Source of the DNA: Haloferax sp046557615
GTDB taxonomy: Archaea; Halobacteriota; Halobacteria; Halobacteriales; Haloferacaceae
Reading direction: 5' to 3'
DNA: 64,000 nucleotides
Assembly (NCBI RefSeq): GCF_046557615.1
Contig: NZ_JBKIII010000002.1
Span: 806,001-870,000 of the forward strand
The position numbers and the translations under genes are program-made. Below the pieces are notes generated by a model that saw nothing but the letters and a program-made list of their open reading frames with translations, did not search any database and had not been told where the DNA came from. Shown one piece after another: positions 49,595 through 58,658 of the stretch; position 1 is the stretch's first letter, and each line of letters begins with the position of its first letter.

Positions 49595-51574
49595 ATGAAG
49601 GTAGACGATATCAACACCATCACGGTTCTTGGCGCGGGCAATATGGGCCACGGCATCGCGGAAGTGGCCGCCCTCGCTGGGTACTCCGTCGTCCTCCGAG
49701 ACATCAAAGATGAATTCGTCCAGAAGGGCTACGAGCAAATCGAGTGGTCGCTGAACAAACTCGCCGAGAAAGACCAACTCTCCCAAGACGAGGCTGATGC
49801 CGCGTTCGACCGCGTGACGCCCGTCGTCGACCTCGGTGAGGCAGTCGAGGACGCCGACGTGGTCATCGAGGCCGTCCCCGAGAAGATGTCCATCAAGAAG
49901 GAGGTGTACACGGAACTCGAAGCGAACGCCCCCGACCACACGATTTTCGCAACGAACACCTCCAGTCTCTCGATTACCGAACTCTCGGAAGTCACCGAGC
50001 GACCCGAGCGATTCTGCGGGATGCACTTTTTCAACCCACCAGTGCGCATGGCACTGGTCGAAGTAATCTCGGGCGCACACACCGACGACGAGACGCTCGA
50101 CGTTATCGAAGACCTCGCAGAAGCGATGGGCAAGACGCCCGTTCGCGTCCACAAGGACAGTCCCGGATTCATCGTGAACCGTATCCTCGTCCCGCTCATG
50201 AACGAGGCCGCGTGGATTGTCGAATCCGGTGACGCGACCGTCGCCGAAGTCGATTCCACGACGAAGTACGACATGGGCCTCCCGATGGGGTCGTTCGAAC
50301 TCGCCGACCAGGTCGGCATCGACGTCGGCTATCACGTCCTCGGATACATGCACGAAGTACTCGGTGACGCCTACGAACCGTGCCCGCTCCTCTCCGAGAA
50401 GGTCGAAGAAGGCACCCTCGGTAAGAAGACCGGCCAAGGCTTCTACGACTACGAATCTGGCGAAGGCGCAGAAATCCCACACGGCGAAGGAAGCGAGTCT
50501 GTCAAGAACCGCCTCCTCGCCGTCATGGCGAACGAAGTCGCCGGTCTCATCGGCAACGAAGTCGCCGGTCCGAAGGCAATCGACCGTGCAGTCATGCTCG
50601 GCGCTGGTTTCCCCGACGGCCCTGCGAAGATGTCCGACGAAACGGGTCTCGAAACGCTCGTCGAGACGCTCGACAACCTCCACGAGGAGACCGAGGCCGC
50701 GCGCTACGACGCCGTGGACTACCTCCGCGAGCGCGCCGACGATGGTGCTGGTTTCTACGGCGACGACGACAGCGACGACGGTGGCGACTACGAGTTCGAC
50801 AACCTGCTCGTCGAAGTTCGCGAAGGCGTCGGCCACATCACGCTCAACCGCCCGCACCGTCTCAACACCATCAGCACGGACCTGATAGAGGAACTCAATG
50901 AGCTACTCGACATCCTCGCCGAGGACGACGAGGTCCGAGCAATCCTCCTCACCGGCGCTGGTGACAAGGCATTCTCCGCCGGTGCAGACGTGACGAGCGT
51001 CGCTGCGAGCGGCCCCGACGCGGTTACGGGTACCGAACTTTCGCGAAAAGGCCAGCATACGTTCGGAAAACTCGAAGAAGTCGACATGCCTGTGGTCGCC
51101 GCTATCGACGGCTTCTGCCTCGGTGGCGGGATGGAACTCACGATGTGTGCCGACCTTCGAGTCGCCTCGGAGCGCTCGGAGTTCGGCCAACCAGAACACA
51201 AACTGGGTCTCATCCCCGGGTGGGGTGGCTCCGTCCGCCTCCAGCGAATCGTCGGCATGGGCCGCGCGAAAGAGATTATCTTCACTGCCGAGCGCTACGA
51301 TGTCGAGGCGATGGCCGACTTCGGCTTCGTCAACGAAGTCTTCGAGAACGAGGACTTCATGGACCAAGCCTTCGAGTACGCCAAAAAGTTCGCACAGGGG
51401 CCGCCGATTGCCCAGCGCTACACCAAGCGTGCCATGCAGAGTGGCTGGGACGACACCGACGCCGGTCTCGAAGTCGAAGCACAGGCGTTCGGCCTCGTCT
51501 TCACCACGTCCGACCTGATGGAAGGAATCGCCGCGTTCACGAGCGACCGAGACCCCGACTTCAAAGGCGAGTAA
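49595..51574 (+). CDS. 3-hydroxyacyl-CoA dehydrogenase/enoyl-CoA hydratase fusion
   Basis: A 659-residue fatty-acid beta-oxidation fusion. Residues 1-300 are the NAD-binding dehydrogenase (VLGAGNMGHGIAEVAALAGY near 10; FNPPVRM near 150). Residues 300-390 are the second dehydrogenase domain. Residues 405-659 are the crotonase domain (GHITLNRPHRLNTIS; GDKAFSAGADV; IDGFCLGGGMELTMC near 505; EFGQPEHKLGLIPGWGG near 529). The dehydrogenase-first order is the reverse of bacterial FadB. It is monocistronic, 21 bases before the start is AT-rich. Confidence 0.93.
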   Translation: MKVDDINTITVLGAGNMGHGIAEVAALAGYSVVLRDIKDEFVQKGYEQIEWSLNKLAEKDQLSQDEADAAFDRVTPVVDLGEAVEDADVVIEAVPEKMSIKKEVYTELEANAPDHTIFATNTSSLSITELSEVTERPERFCGMHFFNPPVRMALVEVISGAHTDDETLDVIEDLAEAMGKTPVRVHKDSPGFIVNRILVPLMNEAAWIVESGDATVAEVDSTTKYDMGLPMGSFELADQVGIDVGYHVLGYMHEVLGDAYEPCPLLSEKVEEGTLGKKTGQGFYDYESGEGAEIPHGEGSESVKNRLLAVMANEVAGLIGNEVAGPKAIDRAVMLGAGFPDGPAKMSDETGLETLVETLDNLHEETEAARYDAVDYLRERADDGAGFYGDDDSDDGGDYEFDNLLVEVREGVGHITLNRPHRLNTISTDLIEELNELLDILAEDDEVRAILLTGAGDKAFSAGADVTSVAASGPDAVTGTELSRKGQHTFGKLEEVDMPVVAAIDGFCLGGGMELTMCADLRVASERSEFGQPEHKLGLIPGWGGSVRLQRIVGMGRAKEIIFTAERYDVEAMADFGFVNEVFENEDFMDQAFEYAKKFAQGPPIAQRYTKRAMQSGWDDTDAGLEVEAQAFGLVFTTSDLMEGIAAFTSDRDPDFKGE

Positions 51575-51661
51575 TCGCCATCCGTGGGTGGGTCTCTCAC
51601 TCGAAGCCAGGACGGAACGCAACGTTTAATTAAATCCGGCGGTCACTCCTGAATGCAGTTG

Positions 51662-51736
<75 letters not shown>

Positions 51737-51756
51737 CTTTTCCCGAACACAAACCT

Positions 51757-51780
51757 CCGAGAGACCTCCGTGTCTCTCGG
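51757..51780 (+). terminator. Perfect hairpin after tRNA-Glu
   Basis: CCGAGAGAC (51757-51765) pairs with GTCTCTCGG (51772-51780) around a six-base loop, 20 bases after the tRNA. It resembles in position the 11-pair hairpin after tRNA-Ser(UGA). It may end or stabilise the tRNA transcript. Confidence 0.4.
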
Positions 51781-51803
51781 TCTGGTGAGGGTGAATGCGA
51801 GCA

Positions 51804-51866
51804 AGGGGTTCGAACTAGGGAGCAAATCTCTGATTTGCGAGTGGAGTTGGAATCCCCTACCGAGCA
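51804..51866 (+). repeat. tRNA-linked hairpin element, copy C (Glu-UUC), with a half-copy nearby
   Basis: The left arm AGGGGTTCGAAC (51804-51815) mirrors the tRNA-Glu T-arm. The right arm carries the last 17 bases of the tRNA (51850-51866). Between them are TAGGGAGC and a perfect hairpin GCAAAT-ctctg-ATTTGC (51822-51838). Another fragment of the same kind (GAGCGACCGAGGTTCAAATC) lies near 52001-52020, without its partner arm. It falls inside a 35-codon frame at 51933-52040 that I do not call. No other gene is seen in 51867-52064; a GACGCG/CGCGTC hairpin lies near 51893-51910. Confidence 0.6.
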
Positions 51867-52064
51867 TTTCTCTCAGATACAACATCTCAAGCGACGCGTT
51901 TCATCGCGTCAAACCGACTGTTGTGGGTGTATATGAGAACTAGAGAGCGAGTGCGACACACAGCGTCGCAAAAAGACGACCGGCAGAGCCGTGAGTTACT
52001 GAGCGACCGAGGTTCAAATCCCGACGAAATACTCTCGTAAAACCACTCTCCCAACTGCCGAAAC

Positions 52065-52397
52065 TCACCTCCGAACTTCCTCGTGTTCGGCAAGCATCTC
52101 GAGTAGCGGTACGACTGCCTCGAACCGCTCACCGCGACTGACCGACCCGTCTTCTCGGTCCCAGTCGATGAACTCGGCGCTGTCGAGTTTCGGAAGGTGA
52201 ACGTGATGCAATTTGAGGCTGAGAATATCGGGCTCTGTCTGTTTACCAAGCGTCGGCGGTGAGAGAAACGTTCCTGCCAACTCGGCGTCTTCTTCGACTA
52301 ATCGAAAGAGGATTCGTCGCCGATATTCGTGGCTGAGGGCCTCGAATACCTCGTTCAGGAGTTCGCTATGTTTGGTGAATGATTTGAATGATGGCAT
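52065..52397 (-). CDS. Haloarchaeal winged-helix regulator (DUF7344/ArsR-like)
   Basis: A 110-residue DNA-binding protein. VFEALSHEYRRRILFRLVEE near 16 and LKLHHVHLPKLDSAEFIDWD near 61 form the winged-helix pattern seen in haloarchaeal DUF7344 proteins; LHHVHLPKLD is the characteristic wing. No ligand domain. A TATA box (TATAAAT, 52435-52441 on the plus strand) serves it with a short leader. Confidence 0.78.
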   Translation of the reverse strand: MPSFKSFTKHSELLNEVFEALSHEYRRRILFRLVEEDAELAGTFLSPPTLGKQTEPDILSLKLHHVHLPKLDSAEFIDWDREDGSVSRGERFEAVVPLLEMLAEHEEVRR

Positions 52398-52434
52398 GTA
52401 TGATAGCTCGGGTCAAACAAACAACAGGAAACAC

Positions 52435-52441
52435 TATAAAT
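52435..52441 (-). promoter_or_regulatory. TATA box of the winged-helix gene at 52397
   Basis: ATTTATA on the minus strand, about 41 bases before the ATG, giving a leader of about 15 nt. Another AT-rich patch (GGATTTATTTTG, near 52671-52682) lies on the plus strand at a distance fitting a dsbB leader of about 110 nt. The rest of the 418-base gap 52398-52815 has no supported gene. Confidence 0.45.
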
Positions 52442-52815
52442 CGATTGGGCAAACAGTGTATGAAAATGGCAATTTGAGCTAAATAACATCGTTTTAGGGT
52501 TCTTTGGGTCGGACCGGCACAACGTTCATTACACCTGCCTCCACCCGTTCATACGCACCGGTTCGGTGTATGGTCGTTCTGTGCCCGAGTAGGCACGATG
52601 GCGTCGGCTGTCGGTCGTCCCCCGGCAGTACGGCGCTACGTTTCCAACGTAAACGTCTGCTGAGTGGTCGCTGGATTTATTTTGTCGGCAGTGGCGTCTC
52701 TGTCTACCGTGCACGCTGGAATGCCGCACAATCGAGGGACACTCGTCAGCACATTCGCCGACGAGACTGTAACGAGCGCCGCCGCAGAACCGACCCACCC
52801 ACTCCGGGGGAGTCG

Positions 52816-53247
52816 ATGACAGATACGACGCGAGTACTGCTCGGTGCCGCGACACTCGTCGCACTCGCAGCAACCTCCGGAAGCCTGTATTTCAGTCTCG
52901 GACTCGGGCTCACGCCGTGTGACCTCTGTTGGTACCAGCGAATTCTGATGTATCCTCTCATCGTCGTCTTGGGCGTCGCGGCTGTCGAAGACCGCGGTGC
53001 AGTGTGGAAGACGGTCTTGCCGCTCTCGCTCGGTGGGGTTGCACTCGCGGGCTATCACACCTACTTGCAGATCGCCCCCGGCGCAACCTGTACAGTCGGC
53101 GGGCCGTGTACTAGCATTCAGTACGAGATGCTCGGCGGTCTGCTCACCATCCCACGTCTCTCGCTCATCGCGTTCACCCTCATCACGCTCCTGCTCGCAG
53201 GTGTCGTGTTCCTCGGTGGCGACGGAAACGACGCGTGGGGCGTCTAA
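52816..53247 (+). CDS. dsbB: Disulfide bond formation protein DsbB-like
   Basis: A 143-residue membrane protein with four helices. The first redox pair is CDLCWYQR near residue 35, which includes the Arg needed for quinone binding. The second pair is CTVGGPC near 93-99 in the second periplasm-facing loop. Length and layout match bacterial DsbB, which reoxidises a DsbA partner using quinone. The ATG at 52816 (MTDTTRVLLG) is chosen; an open frame from 52504 is not plausible protein. Confidence 0.9.
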   Translation: MTDTTRVLLGAATLVALAATSGSLYFSLGLGLTPCDLCWYQRILMYPLIVVLGVAAVEDRGAVWKTVLPLSLGGVALAGYHTYLQIAPGATCTVGGPCTSIQYEMLGGLLTIPRLSLIAFTLITLLLAGVVFLGGDGNDAWGV

Positions 53248-53273
53248 ACACCCTTTCTGCTCCAGAACGGAGC

Positions 53274-54743
53274 TTATCGCAGTGTTTCGTACGACGCTTC
53301 GAGATTAATCATCGGCTCCGGATAGTCCATGCCCAACTGGACGCCATATTCGGCTTGTTCCTCGGGCGTCATCTTCCACGGCGCGCGGGCGTACTCCGAC
53401 GGAAGTCCATCGAGTTCTGGTAACCAGTGGGTGATGTACGTAGCATCGCTGTCGTACCGACTCGCTTGCTTGTTGATGTTGAAGTATCGGTCCCGCGAGT
53501 CGTTGCCGACACCGGCGATGTAGGCCCAGTTGCCGTAATTCACTGCGGGGTCGTAATCGACCAACTGTGTCTCGAAGTAGGCCGCGCCCCGTCGCCAATC
53601 GAGACGGAGGTTGTTGGCGAGAAAGGACGCTGCATTCTGTCGCCCACGATTCGACATGTAGCCCGTCTCGTTCAACTCACGCATGTTCGCATCGACGAAC
53701 GGGATTCCTGTTCTTCCGGCGGCCCACCGTTCGAATTGCACGTCGTCTGCACGCCAGTCGATGTCAGTTCGGTTTCGGATGCCGCCTCGGTGGAAGAATC
53801 TCGCACCGTGTTTGGCGAACTGGAACTGGAAGAAGTCACGCCAGCGAAGTTCGAACGTCAGCCAGTAGGTCGAATCGTTCGTCACCCGTTCGTCCTCGTA
53901 GCGTTCGACTTCGGATTGCACGTAACGAGGCGAAAGGCATCCTTCGTTGAGCCACGGCGAGAACTTCGAGGAGTAATCGGGGCCGAGCATCCCGTTCCGT
54001 GTCTCTTTGTACTCGCGGAGGTGGTCACCCTCCCAGATGTAGGACGCAACTCGGTCGAGTGCGGCGAATTCACCACCATCGAACGAGAGGACGGCTTTGT
54101 CAACGGGCGGTTCGATAGCTGAGCTATCGAGCGAGGAATCGAGGTCGGACACGGTTGGAATTTCACCCAAACCGGGCACGTCGGCAGGCAATTCGGGAAT
54201 TGCCGGTACGCCGAACGGTTCGCGCATCGACGCGTCCTTCTCGACGGCCTTGCGGAACGTCGTGTACGTGTCTGGCAGCTCCGTGTAGTCCATCGGCAGG
54301 TCGTCGATGTGCGTGAGTGTATGGCCCCAGTAGCGCCGAGCGTCGATTCCCTCGGTAGTGAGCGCATCGCAGACCGCAGACTCAGACTGGGACTCCTCGG
54401 GAGTTGGCCACGTGTGCATCGTCACGAAGTCGGCATCGACGGTCGCGGCGAGTTCTGGAATGACTGCCTCGGAGGTTCCAACCCGGACGAGGAGGTCGCT
54501 TCCATGTTCTCGAAGCGCGTCGCGGAGGTCTGCAACCGATTCGAGACGAAAACGAAGACGGTGCGGACCAGTCTTTGTAAAGTCGAAACTGTCGGTCCCA
54601 CCGTAGGGCCGCAGGCCGTATTCCCGCGGGTCGAAACAGTAGACAGGGACCACGTGGTCGGCGGCACAGGCTTCGACCAGTGCTTCGTTATCGTGGACTC
54701 GCAGGTCACGACGAAACCAGACGAGTGCCGTTGTGTGGGACAT
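53274..54743 (-). CDS. Cryptochrome/photolyase, DASH-type
   Basis: A 489-residue FAD protein. The N-terminal domain (residues 1-160, ALVWFRRDLRVHDNEALVEA) is the antenna-binding domain. The FAD domain includes GCLSPRYV near 275, TFELRWRDFF near 300, the TGIPFVDANMREL stretch near 357, and the signature MSNRGRQNAASFL near 380. FNINKQASRYD near 438 is a DASH-type cryptochrome signature. DASH proteins repair cyclobutane dimers, mainly in single-stranded DNA. Genes on either side are unrelated. Confidence 0.88.
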   Translation of the reverse strand: MSHTTALVWFRRDLRVHDNEALVEACAADHVVPVYCFDPREYGLRPYGGTDSFDFTKTGPHRLRFRLESVADLRDALREHGSDLLVRVGTSEAVIPELAATVDADFVTMHTWPTPEESQSESAVCDALTTEGIDARRYWGHTLTHIDDLPMDYTELPDTYTTFRKAVEKDASMREPFGVPAIPELPADVPGLGEIPTVSDLDSSLDSSAIEPPVDKAVLSFDGGEFAALDRVASYIWEGDHLREYKETRNGMLGPDYSSKFSPWLNEGCLSPRYVQSEVERYEDERVTNDSTYWLTFELRWRDFFQFQFAKHGARFFHRGGIRNRTDIDWRADDVQFERWAAGRTGIPFVDANMRELNETGYMSNRGRQNAASFLANNLRLDWRRGAAYFETQLVDYDPAVNYGNWAYIAGVGNDSRDRYFNINKQASRYDSDATYITHWLPELDGLPSEYARAPWKMTPEEQAEYGVQLGMDYPEPMINLEASYETLR

Positions 54744-54818
54744 GCGCGAGCGGCGCTTAGGATGGGGTGTACTTGAGTTGCGTGGCGACCTGAGTCGCGT
54801 GCCAGAGAGAAGGAGTCG

Positions 54819-55328
54819 TCACCAACGACGCGGCCACGCTGTGAGTTCCGCGCCAGTGACTGCCGTTGCGACGATGAGAGCGATAACGGCGATGAGTCGC
54901 GGGTCGATACTCGTGATGACGGGCACGTCCATCCAACTTCCGAGGACGAGGACGAGTCCAACGAGACAGGCGACGAAACTCATCGCAACGAGGGACACCG
55001 ATGGCGGGTCTTCGAAGTACGCATCGAGTTCGCTCGCTCGCGCCCCCTGCGTCACCTCTTTTTTCACCGCGTCGTAGGCGACGATGTGGAGTTCGTCGAG
55101 TTTCGGCAGGTGTGTCTGGTGTAACGAGATGTAGACGCTCTGGCGGACGTTTTTCGGTGGGGGAGACTCTCCTGATTCGACCTCGGCGATGTGTTCTGCG
55201 AGCGTCCCCACCGACTGTGAGCGTCCCTCGTCACGGAGGCGTTCGAGTGCCAACCTCCGCCGGTCGTTTCTAAGCACGTCGTGAATGACGGCTTCGTCGA
55301 GCGGCGACGTGGTCGCATCACTCGCCAT
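54819..55328 (-). CDS. Membrane-anchored winged-helix protein (DUF7344-like)
   Basis: A 169-residue protein. Residues 1-100 are a winged helix (VLRNDRRRLALERLRDEGRS, then VYISLHQTHLPKLDELHIVA, whose LHQTHLPKLD wing matches the protein at 52065). Two C-terminal helices (LVAMSFVACLVGLVLVLGSW; LIAVIALIVATAVTGAELTA) anchor it. Membrane-anchored DNA-binding proteins of this type are frequent in haloarchaea. The ATG at 55328 (MASDATTSPL) is chosen. It follows spoVR by seven bases, so it may be part of that operon. Confidence 0.78.
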   Translation of the reverse strand: MASDATTSPLDEAVIHDVLRNDRRRLALERLRDEGRSQSVGTLAEHIAEVESGESPPPKNVRQSVYISLHQTHLPKLDELHIVAYDAVKKEVTQGARASELDAYFEDPPSVSLVAMSFVACLVGLVLVLGSWMDVPVITSIDPRLIAVIALIVATAVTGAELTAWPRRW

Positions 55329-55335
55329 CGCACAC

Positions 55336-57342
55336 CTAGAGCCACTCCTCGGGCTTGGTGTCGTAGTCCACGTCGCTGGCGGCGATGCGGGCTTCGAGTT
55401 CTGGTTCGAGGTCGTGTTCTTTGAGGCCGTCACCGTCGTATCGGAGTCGGATCCCTCGTTCTGTCGGGGTCGGTTCGCGCCCGCGACGACGGGCGACTTC
55501 GACCTCGTGTTCGTCGAACTCCTTGGTGATGGTCATCAGGTTGACCGGCCGCCCCCACAGGTCGTATAGGCGTTCGAGTACGCCCTTTGCCTGCTTTATG
55601 TTGAGGATGACACCGTTGTACTGGTGGCCCAGCAAGAGTTCACCACGGTTGTCGAAGTTGCCGTCGTAGACGACGACAGTCGGTTTTCCGAAGTTGGTGA
55701 ACTGGAACAGGAGTTTCTTTTTCACTTCTTCGTACTCGGTCGAAGAGACGTGGAACTGCCGAGACGACCGAGAGAACTCGTAGGCGAAGTAGTGATTGTC
55801 GCGGACGAACTCGTCGGAGAGAAACGCATCGAGGAAGGTCACGTCGTTGTGGCTCTCTCGAATCTCGCGCATCCGGTCCCACCCTGCGGTTTTGTTCACG
55901 TCCGCGAGGGCCTCTTCGACACTGTCGTAGAGGTTGTCATCGAACATGTACCGAGAGATGTGTTCGAGTTCGGAGCGCCGAATCCGACGGATAAAGCCGC
56001 GATTCTGTGGCTTGACGAGTGAGAAGTGGCGTTCGGCCATCCCCTCGTAGGTGAGTACCTTCCACGGGAAGCGGTCGATATCGACCGACTCGTCACCGGA
56101 TTGTACGCGCTCCAGCATCTCGTGGTCGATACGCGGGTCGTCTGCCCCGAGCGCGGCGAGGTCATCGAGCGTCTCGGAACTCACGCTGTCGAGCGCAGGG
56201 TCAGTCTCGAGGAGTTGCTGTACCTCCTCGAAGTCGATGGCATCGCTGAAGTTCCGCCACGTGACGCCCTTGATACGGAGCAGTTTGTCCGCGACTTCGG
56301 CACGGTTCGTCGAGTTCTCGATGTACTCCCACAGTTCTTTCCCCAGTTTGTAGGGGTTGAGACCAGGAGAGCCGAGAACCTTGGACTGGTGGTCGGCGTA
56401 GGTGATGAACTCGTCTGTCTCCGCGAAGTGTTCGTCACCCATCATGAGCGCCTCCCAGTAGGCGGCCCACCCTTCGTTCATCACCTTCGTCATCTTCTGG
56501 GCCGCGAAGTAGTAGGACTCCTCGCGGAGCATGTCGAGGACGTCTTTCTGCCACGGTTCCATCTCGACTGCCTTCTCCGACTCTTCGTCGTAGTACATCC
56601 CGTGTTCGCGCAGGTACGCGAGGATGTCTTTTCGCGGCTCGGTGAGTTTCGCGGCTTCTCGCTCTGCTTCTTCGACTTGGTCTAACCACTCCTCGTCGAA
56701 CACTTCGCGGCGCACGTCGTCGGAGATGTTGAGGCTATCGAGCTGCGATCGAATGTCTCGTGGAATACGCTCACCGTCGTCTGCAACGGCGTCTCGAATC
56801 GACCGATGCTGGTCGATGTTGTCTTCGAGACAGAGGACGGCGTCGATGAATCGCTCCACGTCGTCGCGGCTGATTTCGGGATCCTGAATGTAGCGTTCGA
56901 CGGCTTCGGCGTGTTGTTCGAGCATCGCCGCCGCGTTCAGGCCTTTGTCCGAAAACAGGCCGAACCACTGGTTGTTCTTGAAGAAGTCCGAGTGGGCCTC
57001 GACGTGAGTGATGACGGCCTTCTGGTCGGCCAGCGAGTTCGACTCTTGGAGGAAAGCGTTCGAGGGGTCGTCGTTGTTGACGATTTCGAAGGCTTTGCCC
57101 ATGCCGAACTGGTCGGTCTTTCGCTGGCGGTCGTAGGTCATTCCCCATCGCCAGTGTGGATAGCGGCGCTGGAAGCCCCCGTAGGCGATGAGTTGGTTCA
57201 TCTCGTCGTAGTTGACGACCCAGTAGTTCACCGGGTAGGGGTCCAAGCCGAGTTTCGTGGCGAGTGCGCCCGCTTCTCGGATGGGTTCCGCGAGGCGTGC
57301 GGCCTCTTTTTGTGCGTCTCTGCGGTGTCTTCTGAAGCTCAT
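55336..57342 (-). CDS. spoVR: SpoVR family protein
   Basis: A 668-residue member of the SpoVR/YcgB family: VNYWVVNYDEMNQLIAYGGF near 36, MTKVMNEGWAAYWEALMMGD near 298 and SRYMFDDNLYDSVEEALADV near 485. The activity is unknown. In bacteria it is co-expressed with YeaG/PrkA and YeaH in stationary-phase or sporulation operons. The ATG at 57342 (MSFRRHRRDAQ) overlaps the yeaH-like stop by four bases. Confidence 0.9.
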   Translation of the reverse strand: MSFRRHRRDAQKEAARLAEPIREAGALATKLGLDPYPVNYWVVNYDEMNQLIAYGGFQRRYPHWRWGMTYDRQRKTDQFGMGKAFEIVNNDDPSNAFLQESNSLADQKAVITHVEAHSDFFKNNQWFGLFSDKGLNAAAMLEQHAEAVERYIQDPEISRDDVERFIDAVLCLEDNIDQHRSIRDAVADDGERIPRDIRSQLDSLNISDDVRREVFDEEWLDQVEEAEREAAKLTEPRKDILAYLREHGMYYDEESEKAVEMEPWQKDVLDMLREESYYFAAQKMTKVMNEGWAAYWEALMMGDEHFAETDEFITYADHQSKVLGSPGLNPYKLGKELWEYIENSTNRAEVADKLLRIKGVTWRNFSDAIDFEEVQQLLETDPALDSVSSETLDDLAALGADDPRIDHEMLERVQSGDESVDIDRFPWKVLTYEGMAERHFSLVKPQNRGFIRRIRRSELEHISRYMFDDNLYDSVEEALADVNKTAGWDRMREIRESHNDVTFLDAFLSDEFVRDNHYFAYEFSRSSRQFHVSSTEYEEVKKKLLFQFTNFGKPTVVVYDGNFDNRGELLLGHQYNGVILNIKQAKGVLERLYDLWGRPVNLMTITKEFDEHEVEVARRRGREPTPTERGIRLRYDGDGLKEHDLEPELEARIAASDVDYDTKPEEWL

Positions 57343-58658
57343 TCTGCGGTCGCCTCCGTGCTGAGGATGCGGTAGATTGCCTCGATAACGTCGTCTGGGC
57401 TGGAGACGTACGCGACGACGACGTTGTCTTCCTCGCCGAGGGTTCGTTCGACCTCTTCGGCGTGTGTTGCGTTGATGGCGGTGCCACCGGGTTGGGTCTC
57501 CACGTAGGCGTGGAGGTTCGCGTCGATTTCCGACATAAGTGGGATGACCCGCTCTTTCGTGTCGTTCGACGAGTTTTCTGAATCGCCCGCAGCGAAGACG
57601 TAGCGATTCCAGTCGCGCCACGGATATCGTTCTTCGAGAATCGCTTTCGCTAATTCGTAGGCTGATGAGATACGCGTCCCACCGCCCGAGCGGATGCCGA
57701 AGAACGCGTCGCGTTCGACTTCCCACGCTTCGGCGTCGTGGGCGATGTAGACGAACTCGGCGTGGTCGTATTTTCCAGTCAAGTACCAATCGAGCGGGGT
57801 GAACGTACGTTCGACGAGTTCGCGCTTCGTCTCGCGCATCGACCCCGACACGTCGCGGATGTTGACCACGACGACGTTGGATTGCTTCTTCTCGATAATC
57901 TCGGGATGACGATAGCGCTCGTCTTCGCGGCGGAATGGAATCTCTCGGAGTCCATCGCGGCGAATCCGCTGGACCGTCGTCGTCCGTTCGACTTTCTCTT
58001 CCATCTCCTCGAAGGAGGCCCACTTGTCCCGTTCGTCGTCAGGGATGCGGGTCCACTCGTCGTCGATCCACGTGAGCGAGACGAGGATGTTCTGGTCGCG
58101 GCACCAGTGATAGACCTGTTCGGGCGTCGTGCCTTCGACTTTCATCGCCTCGCGGACGAAGTCGTCGTCGAAGTCCATCGCCAACTTGCGCTTGAGGCCT
58201 TCTTTGAACAGGCGCTCGAAGTCGAGCGTGCTGTGCGGGCCGACGCGAGTGATATCGGTGAAGTCCCCTTCGACTTCTTCGATGACCTCCTTGCCCTTCG
58301 GTTCGAGGTCGAGTCCGAGTTCTTCGTCGAGGGCCTCGGCGAACTGCTCGGGGTCCATCTCGTAGTACTCGTGTTCGGCTCCCTCTTCGCCGGGGTCGCC
58401 TTCATCGCCCTCACCGGGTGCTGGCTGAGGCTGCCCAATCGGTTGGCCCACGTCGGGCGTCCCGCCCTGTCCCTGTCCGACGCCGCCCATATCGAGGCGG
58501 TCGTAGCGGAACTCTGGGAGGTCAACGACCTTGATTGGGATTTTGATGTCCTTCGCGCCCGATGCGCCGAGGTCACCGTACGAGATGAACTCTTTGAGGT
58601 CTTCGCGTCGCTCTTCGCCGACTTCACGGAATCGTTCGAGGTCTTCTCTCAGTCCCAC
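57339..58658 (-). CDS. YeaH/YhbH family protein (UPF0229/DUF444)
   Basis: A 439-residue DUF444 protein. The C-terminal half has a von Willebrand A-like domain (VVVNIRDVSGSMRETKREL near 268; D-x-S-x-S metal site). A Gly/Gln/Pro-rich acidic stretch lies near 62-95. The family accompanies PrkA-type kinases. The start is a GTG at 58658, which lies inside the end of the upstream kinase gene (10-base overlap), so no ATG is available near. The order kinase, kinase, DUF444, SpoVR matches the bacterial yeaGH-ycgB module. Confidence 0.85.
   Translation of the reverse strand: MGLREDLERFREVGEERREDLKEFISYGDLGASGAKDIKIPIKVVDLPEFRYDRLDMGGVGQGQGGTPDVGQPIGQPQPAPGEGDEGDPGEEGAEHEYYEMDPEQFAEALDEELGLDLEPKGKEVIEEVEGDFTDITRVGPHSTLDFERLFKEGLKRKLAMDFDDDFVREAMKVEGTTPEQVYHWCRDQNILVSLTWIDDEWTRIPDDERDKWASFEEMEEKVERTTTVQRIRRDGLREIPFRREDERYRHPEIIEKKQSNVVVVNIRDVSGSMRETKRELVERTFTPLDWYLTGKYDHAEFVYIAHDAEAWEVERDAFFGIRSGGGTRISSAYELAKAILEERYPWRDWNRYVFAAGDSENSSNDTKERVIPLMSEIDANLHAYVETQPGGTAINATHAEEVERTLGEEDNVVVAYVSSPDDVIEAIYRILSTEATAE

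Noticed and set aside
51933..52040. 35-codon frame after tRNA-Glu
   Set aside because: Its end is a T-arm-like sequence of the tRNA-linked element (…AGGTTCAAATC…), so the frame is probably accidental.
52504..52815. N-terminal extension of dsbB by about 100 residues
   Set aside because: The extension is Arg- and Ser-rich, unlike haloarchaeal proteins, and the ATG at 52816 gives a full-length DsbB.
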